64,000 nt of DNA from Psettodes erumei (lineage: Eukaryota > Chordata > Actinopteri > Pleuronectiformes > Psettodidae). Every line of letters starts with the position of its first letter. The stretch's first letter is position 1. The DNA lies in assembly GCA_016785225.1 (NCBI GenBank), contig JAFBJZ010000375.1, positions 3,391,501-3,455,500 of the forward strand. The letters run 5' to 3'. This document shows, piece after piece, positions 1 through 16,100 of the stretch. The notes under the pieces were generated by a model. That model worked only from the letters and a program-made list of their open reading frames with translations. It was not told the DNA's origin and did no database searches. The position numbers and the translations under genes are program-made.

Positions 1-560
1 TAGCCATCCTCCAAGCTAAATCAGCTATGAGACGGTTGACAACTAAGCTAATCTTACAAGCTAATGTTAGCTGCATTGTCTATCAAAAACCCTGACTGCT
101 CAATGGACAGCCTGCACCCTGTCAAAGTTGCCAGCTAGGTGTGTCACTGCTGTAGAAATAGCTCACGTTGGTTATGTAGTTAAAATGTTTGAGAGTCAAC
201 AAAATGTGTCCAATCTGCTTCCCTTTGTTTTCTTGGAGCTAGCATAGCTTTGAACTCGTTTCATTGATTATGGTTGGGCAGTCAACGTAAGTTGTGAATT
301 TATTTTAGACTTTAAGTGAGCCACATATTGCTATTGTTTTCCTATAGCTACAACAACAGTGATTACAAATAAAGAATTGGTGTTGTCAAATGTGGAGCCT
401 CTTTAGCGTATAACGGACATAGTTTATTTGCACTACAATGGCTATCACCGGGCTTAGCGTCAGGTCGGTTAGATAATTTTCCACGCCAACATCGTGCAAG
501 TTGTTTGTCGTAAAGTAAACCAACATCTCGTCAGTTGTCCATTTATTTGCGCGGAGCGAC
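1..560. other. Upstream flank of g3bp2, no gene seen
   Basis: AT-rich sequence upstream of the presumed g3bp2 first exon. I see no exon-like open frame, RNA gene or recognisable repeat. The last part probably holds the g3bp2 promoter, because CpG and GC content begin to rise from about 430 onward. No TATA box or specific factor site could be assigned with confidence. Confidence 0.5.
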
Positions 561-698
561 AACTTCGATGTGTTTACTTTTCAATTATTTCGCTCCCGCT
601 CGGTGTAAATCTGCACCGGCTGAAAAAAATGACGACGCCACAAGTTGGCTACAGCTAATGCCAGCGGGCTAACTAGCAGTGTGCGAAGAGGCCGGCAG
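560..698 (+). other. g3bp2: Probable non-coding first exon of g3bp2 (5' UTR)
   Basis: A relatively GC- and CpG-rich stretch ends in a strong splice donor (ggcag followed by gtgagc, GT at 699-700). The next credible acceptor downstream is at 1665-1666, directly before the exon that carries the g3bp2 start codon. The left edge (transcription start) is not visible and is a guess. The exon holds two short upstream open reading frames (629-658 and 658-672). Confidence 0.55.
629..672 (+). promoter_or_regulatory. Two overlapping short uORFs in the g3bp2 leader
   Basis: An ATG at 629 opens a 9-codon frame ending at TAA 656-658. The last A of that stop is the first base of a second ATG (658-660), which opens a 4-codon frame ending at 670-672. 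If transcription starts upstream of 629, both precede the true start codon. Upstream frames of this kind can lower or tune translation; here this is inference only. Confidence 0.4.
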
Positions 699-6544
<5,846 letters not shown>

Positions 6545-7594
6545 GGAGAGCACCACCTGCAGTGTGGAAGTAGTACCGTGTTCTTCATCTTCAACCGTTC
6601 TCGATAACGAAAAGAAATCTTCATGTATAAACGTATATATTTGTTTTTTGTTCATTTTAATTTTTTTTTCCTCTTTGCTTTGGAATGTGACACAGCCTGT
6701 CAACCATTTGTTTGTGAAATAGACAAAACAAAATACGCAAACAAAATTTTGCTTATTAGTTGTGAGCTGAGCATCCTTTTCGGGTATCTCAAGAATTCAC
6801 AAACTTTAATTTGTAAATTCGTGAAAAGAGGCAAACCAACCAGGAGTAATCTGCCACATTAGGAGGGACTGATGAGACTTTTAACTACGATTATACAGCC
6901 CATCATTTGGAAAAGAGATTATATGCCTTGACTTAACTGGGGCGCTGCTTCACGAAATCCCTCTATTGCACATTTTATATGGTAGTTTTCTGCCCGTTAC
7001 TGTTGGAAAAGAGTGAAATGCAAAATTTGTGCAGTTCCAGGGGAAAAGCTTGCCTTTTACTTTTTTCCTTTTGAGAGACCACTGCTTCAAAATTGCATAA
7101 TGCACTCATCAATATGCACTAATGGGTACTTTTGTCGTGTTACATTTGACATCCATGCTCGGAACGCAGCTGGAGAGACCTCTTTTGTCTCAAAGCGATA
7201 CGACTTACCGGGGCAGGCCTCGCTCACAGCCCGTCTGCTGTGACCAATGTACTTTTCACACTTTTGACCCAAAACTACGCTTCAGTTTCTGCTGGATGGA
7301 CAAGATGACAAGCAAATCTGCATTATATTTTTCCTTGTTTATAAATCAAACAAAAAAAAAAAAAGAGCTCAAATCCTGGACTTTCACCAAATGAGTTGGG
7401 GGGACAGCGGATAAACAAGAAACAAAGCCGAACAATAGAAGAGTGGTGGTAATAATGGCGGCTCGCTCCGTTTTTCTTTGGATTCCATGTTTGTTTTTCT
7501 TCATGTTTTTCCCTGCCAGCTAGACCGTGAAACGAGGATGGACGACACCTCCCTCCCCCTTCCCTCCCTTCCTGTCTTAAGTGCGGCGTGACAG

Positions 7595-7600
7595 AATAAA
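7595..7600 (+). promoter_or_regulatory. Poly(A) signal AATAAA, proximal, g3bp2
   Basis: Canonical hexamer about 1.05 kb after the stop codon, followed within 40 bases by a T-rich and GT-rich stretch (tactgtatgttttgtgtat) typical of a downstream element. Likely proximal cleavage site. Confidence 0.55.
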
Positions 7601-8022
7601 TGTACAGCAAAGATCATAGTTTACTGTATGTTTTGTGTATATTTTTTCATTTCTCTCTCGACTTGATAAAAAGCATGATGGTGCCTTCTATTTCACCTTT
7701 TCCAGTCTTACTAAAGCGTAAAGCGGTTCGGGGCTTGCTGCCTCCTAATATATGGAGCTGCTCATTTTGAACTATTGTCTACTGGGAGCAGAATTTAAAA
7801 AAAGAAAAAACAACAAAAAAAAAAACTTGCAGTATTCATAAGATTTAAGGTTTTTTTTCAGGTGCATATTTCATTTTTTTCCATACTGTTTTACTACCTA
7901 AGATGATCTGCTGTGAGTTTTGTACATTTGTTTTGTATTGTCTGTTCTGGGTTTTGTAGAGACGATAGGTGCCTCGAGTTCTGTTTGATGTTAAATGGTT
8001 AAGAAGTGCATCTGAAGAACTA

Positions 8023-8031
8023 CCCCCCCCA

Positions 8032-8063
<32 letters not shown>
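8023..8063 (+). repeat. C-tract plus (CA)n microsatellite
   Basis: Eight C followed by about 15 CA units in the g3bp2 3' UTR. Confidence 0.95.
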
Positions 8064-8066
<3 letters not shown>

Positions 8067-9588
8067 TACACCAACAAAAGGTACATTAAAAACATGTGGA
8101 CAGTGAAATGCTTGGTCCTTGGTTTAACAAGTCATAGCTCCACACTACCACATTTTCAGTGAACTAAGGTTTGGAAAGAGAAAACGTCTCCACGTGATTC
8201 AGACATTGCTGATCCTCATTTTCATTCTTGACCATAGTTTTTGCAACTCATGGCAGCATTCGGATTAATTCCTGGACTCTCGAGTTGCTGGACTCGACAA
8301 CCTTACCAATAATTGTGCTCACATTTTTTCTAGCCATTTATGCATTTGTATTTTCATATGCTGATTGTTAATTGTGCTTATTTCATTCACTTATTTTCCA
8401 GTTCAAGGCAAGTTTAATTTGAATGCCTTACTAGACGGCTTCTCGTCCACTAGCATGTTTTGTTTGACCACTTGGTAGGGAGGGAAGACATTTTGGTTTC
8501 AGCTGGAAAGGAAAACGTATGACACATGAAATGTTATCTTTTTTTTTTTAAATTTTTGTTATCTTGCACTGAAATGGGAAGTGAAATTTGATGTAGCATT
8601 TTCTGGACAAATATACTCATGAGGTCTTCCTTGTCTGGTGGTATTGCACTATTTCCAACATAGGACAATCTGTCAGTTTGAACACAGCCCCTCTCTCCAA
8701 ATTTTCTCATCTGGGGATGAAAAAAAAGAATCGGCTTGATGTGAGGTTTGCTCTCTCTTGCAATTAAACATGAGATTTGATGTGCAGATGTGGCATATTA
8801 CCGTAATATACCGTAATTTTCAGCTGCTCTTCCTCGTAGTTAGGATTTAATATTATCTGATGTGGAAATAGTTTTCAACAGAGAGACCCGTGATTTGTTA
8901 TCATCTGCCTTTGACACCATATTGGAATTGAATTACAGCCCTTGGAGTTTTTGTAACAGATAGTTCTCAGGGGTGCTTCTACCCTAAATGTTTGTCAGGT
9001 AAATTGCTAAACATGTGCACTTGGCTGCAATCCTACTTTCTACAGCAACAGTCAGTGAAGAGAGTGGTGAAGAAGAGCCATCATGCTTTCAGACCAATCT
9101 TGTGCTTTTACATTGTAGTGGTAAAATGTTTGAGCATATTAAATTTATGGTTTGATCGTTATTTTTCACAGTATTTTTTTTTCCGACGACCCAGCCCTTT
9201 TTCCAAACTTAAAAGGATCCTTAAAAATAGAAGAAAGAGGGGAAAAATAAGAGCTGTACATTTATTTTCCTGTGGTTGAAAATGCAGTAGAGTGGATCCT
9301 CATTGTGAATCATTCCAGTCCTTTTTTGAATGGAAATAGAAGTACCTTCTTGGCTTTAGCAGGTGTGGTAAACAGTTGGCTGCCATCTTAATTTTACTGT
9401 GTTTACCCTTTAATTGTTGCTAGTACAAACTGTTGCAGGTGGAGAATTTTTGTTTGTTTGTTTTGGTTTATTATAATTTTTTTCCTTTCCATTTTGAATG
9501 TGTTGGACTTAACATATAATAAACTACTGATATCAGCACCACTAACACGTTTGTCCTGTTTACAGGTGACCCCATAAGACATCTTGTA

Positions 9589-9594
9589 AATAAA
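9589..9594 (+). promoter_or_regulatory. Poly(A) signal AATAAA, middle, g3bp2
   Basis: Canonical hexamer followed by TTTTGTATGTTG, a plausible GT-rich downstream element. Confidence 0.4.
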
Positions 9595-10469
9595 TTTTGT
9601 ATGTTGCCAAGCTGTCAAAAACAGCAAACATGGGTAGAATACTGGATTGGTCCCAGACCTGTGGCATAAAGGAGGTGATATTAATTAATCAGGAATTGTT
9701 ATATATAGCTGGGAAGTATGGACATCATATGATGGAACAGTTTTAAAAAATCTTTCTTTGACTGGTATGACTGTAAAAAGGGAATTGAATTAAATTTTCT
9801 GTAGCATCGTAACACTTTTATAAAAGAACTCAGTTTTATTCTGGGGGATGCTGCAAAAACCTTGTCATCAATTGAAAGATTTTGACAGCTGCTACCAAAG
9901 GTGAGTGTGGAAGACCCTGACCTCCTCCTTCTGTGAACCTGGCATCATAACCAGGGGTTACTGAGTTAACATGAATCAGCTTGTGTTATTGTTATGTGTT
10001 ATATATCGATCATGTAGAAAAACCTCCTCAGTTCAGGACTTATGAGGAACTGTTTCCAAATTTTTTGCAAAAAGACATAGAGTACAAGGGGTGCAGGCTA
10101 CCTAATGGAGCACATTAAGAGACTGGTGAACCCAACTAGAGATTAGAGCAGTGATATGGCAGATGGGGCCACTGCTACTGAAGATGCTGAGGTCATGTCT
10201 TTGTGCTTGTATTTTTTGAGGAGTTTTGCAAACCTGAGGGAGTTTATTCCTCGCAAAGATGGGAGGGCTTTGAAGAAGCAATTAGACCTTCTTGTTTTGG
10301 ACATTTCAAACGTATGTGCCCAGGGACCTGTTACCTCAAATTCCATCCATACATTTTACTAAACACTCCAGTACTTTTCAATAGTTTTTATGTAGAACTT
10401 GTAGAGTAAATTGTCTGAATAATCCCTCGACTACTGTTGATGTGTCGTTTTCTACAGAGAAATGAACTG

Positions 10470-10475
10470 AATAAA
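10470..10475 (+). promoter_or_regulatory. Poly(A) signal AATAAA, distal, g3bp2
   Basis: Canonical hexamer (context gaactgaataaaaattcc), the last one before the uso1 promoter. Together with the uso1 start codon at 10757 it leaves less than 300 bp for both the end of one gene and the promoter and leader of the next. Confidence 0.5.
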
Positions 10476-10524
10476 AATTCCTTCTTTCACTAAGTGTCAT
10501 GAAAGAGTTCTCTTGCCCTTTAAA

Positions 10525-10756
10525 TGACTGCTGATCAGCCACGTTTCGCCACGTTTCCGCGCAGGCGCACTACAGTCAAAGTTGTGTTCCGGGCTCTTTC
10601 GGTTAGTGTACACAGTTTGAGAAAAAAAAAATCCTCATTGTGTACATTTCTTCTTTTCATTTGGCGTATTTGTCACATTGACCACGCGGAGGGAGTCGGG
10701 GGGTTCTTTAGAAGGAGACACGCTTTGGATACCGCAGCGAGAGGACGTCTTTAAAG
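10525..10756 (+). promoter_or_regulatory. uso1: uso1 promoter region and 5' leader
   Basis: GC content and CpG rise sharply after the g3bp2 tail (cgccacgtttccgcgcaggcg at about 10545-10565), followed by a leader running to the uso1 ATG at 10757. No TATA box is visible. The exact transcription start cannot be read from the sequence. Confidence 0.5.
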
Positions 10757-13062
10757 ATGAACTTCTTCAGAGGAGTGATGGGCGGGCAAGCAGCCGGGCC
10801 GCAGCCGTCCGGAGCGGAGACGGTAGGAGACCAGCCCGGCTAGCCGAAGCTAGCCGAAGCTAGCCGCCGAGCTTCGGTTTGATGAATGTCTATATGATAA
10901 GCTGAGGCTTACAAAGAAATAAAACTGTGTTTTGTAGGTTGTAGGTTTTATTGTTGAAAACACACCGATTAATTAAGACACATGCATTAATGTGTAAACA
11001 ACAGGGAGATAGTTAGAAGGCTAATTAGCTAACGTAGCAGATCTGTCAGTCCGCAGCAGTGGATCTGTCAATGACCTCTCCTGTGTATCTACGTGTAGCT
11101 GTAATGAATGAAATAAAACGGACTGAAACGGCTGTTTGGAGTATCAGCTCGCGTTCAGTAACTCAGCATACTTCATGTCTAAATACATTAAACAAGAAAG
11201 AAACCGAGTATGATCAAATCTAGTTTGTATGAATATTAGGAAAGGAAATAAAACAATTAAAATAGGCCTTCATCGCGATAAACCGTTTACTGCCATGTCG
11301 TATTATGTCGATATAATGACTGTAATGTCTATAATTCTTCAATTTTTTTAGAAAATAGCAGGACTCTTGACACATTTGCATAACAGGAGGGTTAAAGACA
11401 CATCATCAGACCCTTGTCGATTGACATTCCTGTGTAGAGATGCAGCTTGTCCTTCCTGCACAATGCACAATACAGTCCCTGAGAAACCGTGGTTAAGATT
11501 AATAAAAGAACTTCCATTATTTTTTATTTATTCCAGTAATTCACAAGAAAGGGCAATGATTACAAGAGTCCTAAAATATTTGCATACGTTTTTTAAAGAA
11601 AGATGCATTTAATATATGGTTTCTTTCCTGATTCTCCTGTGGTTTATCATATCACAACCCCTTAGATGTTTTCAGTGACTCTTTTTGTGGATCCCTGCAC
11701 TGAGGTTAGAAGCAACAGTCCTAAACAAAAATAAAAAAATAAATATATGTTTGTTACATTGTCTTGTACGCCATATCTTCAAAGTTCAAGGCAACATCAC
11801 ATCTTCTCTGATCTTCTCTTCCCCTCTATCAAGACATATCAAGACAAATACATAAATATAAATTAGGCAGAGATGAAACAAAGAAAGCAACGATGATTGC
11901 TCTATTTACAGATCCAGAAACTGTGCGACAGGGTGGCCTCCTCGACACTTCTAGAAGACCGCAGGGATGCTGTCCGCGCACTGAAGTCCCTCTCTAAGGT
12001 AAAGTATGAGGAGAAAGTCAATGGAAACAGGTGCAGTAGGAATACAATCCAGTTTGCCAGTTTATTGGGTACACCTTGTTAAAACCAATGCAATCAAATT
12101 CAACAGGCCTGCAATAGATCCTGCCTTCTGAAGGTTCTGAAGAGATTTGTGGTGCTTCCAGCACTTTTTATGCAGGAAGTGTTTACTGAATTAACCTTTT
12201 TCGTAATTAAAACAAATAGCTTTCAACAAATGAAAAAGTCGCAGTAGAATTTAATCTCTGTAGCCCTGTATTAATATCATAAAAATTAATGGAGACATTT
12301 ATTCTTTTTTTCTTCTATCAAACAGTCATTTACTTACCACCAACAACCAATATCAGGAGTCAATGATAAGGGTCACATTTGTCAAATTCTGCAGATCAAA
12401 ACTAATCATTGCCACAGGCATCTACCAGGTCACCTCTCAGTTAAAGTTTTGTTAGTGGCTGTCCCATCAACCATGAGTAATGAGTTTATCAGGCATGAAT
12501 AAGGGGTTTAGGAGGCAAAGGGGTTGCACATTAACAAGCAAAGGTGTCAGCGCTGGCCAGAAATACAAATTTAGCAAACTTCCTGTATGTTAAAAGGAAC
12601 CACTACAAAGTTCAGTTTAATTTTGTTTGTCCACATTGATTGAAATTCTTAACTCTGTCAAGCAGGTTCTTTTCTTTGCAGTCTGTCTGTCTGACCACCT
12701 TTCTGTCAGTCGGTTGGCAAGATTACGCAAAAACTACTGAACCAGTTTTCTTGTATATGAAATCTTGAATATGGCCTTTAAGGGCATTAACTTTTGTGTA
12801 TTCCTTTGTCTTCTGTTCTACCCTATTTGTATGTTTTTGAATATAGACTTGCGTTTCTTTAATATTGTTAATATCTTTTGATGTGAATTACTTGGATGAA
12901 AGGATATTTTACAAATAAACTTGCCTTGGCCGTCATCTGTTGCAGAAATACCGCATGGAAGTTGGCACACAGGCAATGGACCACTTGATTAACATACTGC
13001 AAACTGACAGGTATGTTCATGTAACATTTGTGTTTCGTTTGGTGTAGTTTTTAACTTTTTAC

Positions 13063-13106
<44 letters not shown>

Positions 13107-13110
13107 TTTT

Positions 13111-13144
<34 letters not shown>

Positions 13145-16100
13145 TAATAAAGTAAGATGTAGTAGAAATGTTCTGACTACAGATCTGCTGTCAGCAGAAC
13201 CAGTGTCATCCTAAAATTCTGATTGTTGTTGCACATTGAACAGGTCTGACTCAGAAATCCTTGGGTATGCATTGGACACGCTGTATAACATCATCTGCAA
13301 TGAAGAGGAGGAGGAGCAAGGTATTCAACCCTCCGCCACAATTATTAGAAATGATGAAGTCACCTTTAATTGGTTCTGCTTCAAAGATAAGCCCTCCTGA
13401 TTATGGCTAAAATGGTCTGAGCCATCGTTCTGTTTGCATGAGTAAAATGAGTTCAGTTCATTTTGACTGGACAGTTTGCATTCCCCTCTTCTATATACAC
13501 TGATAATGAGTGCGTCATGTAAAAATTCCTGTCTCTCTTTTCTCTTTCATGTTTTAACCCTACAGATGAATCAGAAGGTAAAACTCTTTGACTGTGCATG
13601 ATGCCACCCCCCCTAACCACCAGCAAAAAGCACTTACAAATCATAGGTTCTTCTTGGTGGGGATGTGAAAATGGACCACATTAATAGCCTTTTTTTTCTT
13701 TTTTAAAACACCTCCCACAGTGTCCAGATTGTAAAAAGCTGATAAAAATTCAAGGCTGTGTTTTAGTTGTTCTTATTGGCATGTCTTCATGGGAATCAGG
13801 CAGCTCATTTTCTACACTTGTTCAGAGCAGTTGAATGAATGCCAGCTTTTGGGTGAAGCTTTAAACTTCCTCTCCCCCCACCCCTGCCCTCACAGACGCA
13901 GTAACCCCTCTCCCTGTCTCAGGGAAGCATAAGAATGTGTCCATGCCTGGTCAGTACTGAAACTAAGCTATATGAGTAGTAATTGTAATAGTAAATAATA
14001 CTACTAGAAAACTAACTTCACTAAAATCAGTTGGTGCCAGTAAAGTGACTGGAAGGTGTTTGGGTGGTAACAAGAACGCTTCACTAATACCATCACATGC
14101 TCCAACTTCTGTCTCTTACTATGAATTTCTTCCTCCTCCTCAATTTTTCTCACATTTTAATACCAGATTGTTTTTGCACTGCTGAAGTGAAGTATACACT
14201 TTGATTGTTGAGTTTTGTTTGGTCTCTTAAGTGTTTTCAGTATGTGTCAGTTTACCCAAGTGACAAAAACATATTTCCTCATGTTCCTCTAAATGTGTCT
14301 CACAGTGCAGAGTTTGTTTCATTCACACATGGTTGTGATCAGCGGAGAATGAACCAAACCTATAAAACCAAAAACAGTGAGCTGAAAGATTTCTATTAAA
14401 GCGCAAAAGAGTTCCATGGAGCTATAGTGTCAGGTGATAATTCTGTTAGTGTTTATCACTACAAGTAATCCCTCCGTCATCTTATCCATTGTCAATATAG
14501 ATCAATTGATTGTTGTGACTGTAATTATATGTGCTGTATAAATCTGCTACCAGTGCCTCAACCAGCCCATTGTCATTGTTTGTGAGTGTGAGCAGAAAAC
14601 TTAAAATCAATTTGGACGAGATTAACATTTTACCACAAAGACCAGCAAGCTGAGGTAATTTTTAAGAAAAGGTAATTTTGGCTGTATTTATTTCTGGTGA
14701 GGTGGTGAAAAATAATCCACGTAAGGGTTCCAAATGAGATTAAAATCAATCATTGACGCAAATTAGGCTTTAGAGATGGACGCATCAAAACATGTGTAAA
14801 TAAATCTGAACCTATCTCCACAGCTTGATAGCACCAGAGGTGAATGAGAAAATATGCTGTTTTGTAATTTGGGGTAACAGACCTTTTAGGGAGGAAAATA
14901 ACACCCCCTTTTCAGCTAATCACTAAAGCTCCCAGCTCATCCCACATTAAATGTTTACTTCTATGTATACACAAAAAAAATCCCTGCCATGGTAAGTTTG
15001 CTGAGCTCAGTTCACCTTCCCATCTAGCTGTTCCCTTATTTGTACCGTGGTCTTGTTTTTCTCCCCCAGAAGGTGTGTTCAGAGGCATCACCCTGAGCAT
15101 GTGCACATTTATTGGACAGATTCAAATATTTGTTGGAGCAGATAATCACCGCAGATCCAATAATTGCAGGTGTCTGACTCAGGCTGATTGCTATGAACAA
15201 ACTAGCTGGAGAGAAAAGTCTCCTGCTGTAGTATTTCTCGTTTCTGATCTCAGCTTTCGATTTCCTGTCGCAGATGAGAATGCCCAGAAGCAGGCTGATG
15301 ACCTGGGTGCCCAGTTTACAGACAAGTTCATCCAGGACCCTGAGCATGTGACTCTTCTGCTTACTCTGTTGGAGGTATGAACTGTTTCTGCTCAAGCGCC
15401 CAGGCATCTGTGTTATTACATTGTTTAAACAGCTACCTGATGTATTAATGTTTTGATTTTAGGAGTTTGACTTCCATGTGCGTTGGCCTGGGGTGAAGCT
15501 GTTGACTGCTCTGCTGAAGAACCAGGGTACCCAGGTCCAGGGGGTCATTCTGGTCAGCCCCATGGGTGAGTTTATCTTCTCCATTATCAGACTGAACTTG
15601 TTTTGCAATGCCACGAACTGTACCTTCAATGTTTAAATCCACATTTCTGCAGGTCTTCTCTTGAGCCTCTTATTGTGGCCTGTCTTTCAGTTTAGGAAGA
15701 GTCAGTTTAAGGGTCCACAGGTGCTTTGTCCCTATTTTCACGAGGAACTCTTTTTTTATGTTTCCTTTCACAGGTGTTTCCAGATTGATGGACCTGTTAG
15801 CAGACTCCAGAGAAGTAATTCGCAATGACGTGAGTACCTCCAATTCTGATGAAACCACACATGAAAGACAGTCAGAACATTGAATACAGGTCTTTGCATC
15901 ATGGCAGACAAAACAAATGTCATAATCCAAATAAGAACTTTCAGGAGACAATTGACAACCTGTTTTCCATCTTCCACCAGGGCTTGCTGTTGCTGCAGCA
16001 GCTGACTAAAGGCAATGCTGCCATTCAGAAAATTGTGGCGTTTGAGAACGCATTTGAGCGTCTCTTAGACATAATTACAGAAGAGGGCAGCAGTGATGGA

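Larger units (their letters stand above)
6545..10490 (+). other. g3bp2: g3bp2 3' untranslated region
   Basis: Sequence after the g3bp2 stop, without a splice structure or convincing coding frame. It has three well-spaced AATAAA signals (7595, 9589, 10470), consistent with one short and two long mRNA forms. It contains A and T tracts and a CA microsatellite at 8033-8063. Because uso1 begins only about 270 bp after the last signal, the long form would occupy nearly the whole intergenic space. Confidence 0.6.
13321..15273 (+). other. uso1 intron 4 (holds two candidate microexons)
   Basis: Intron of 1.95 kb between the exon ending in the Glu-rich stretch and the exon beginning DENAQKQADD. It contains two very short segments with good splice signals (13566-13577 and 13923-13949). 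The rest shows no exon or recognised repeat. Confidence 0.6.

Noticed and set aside
10156..10409. Overlapping open frames in the g3bp2 3' UTR tail (MADGATATED...)
   Set aside because: Two frames overlap, neither is recognised, and both lie before the distal g3bp2 poly(A) signal without their own promoter.
15070..15120. Additional exon-like segment after a strong pyrimidine tract in uso1 intron 4
   Set aside because: The acceptor ctcccccag is good but no usable GT donor keeps frame within the next 100 bases.
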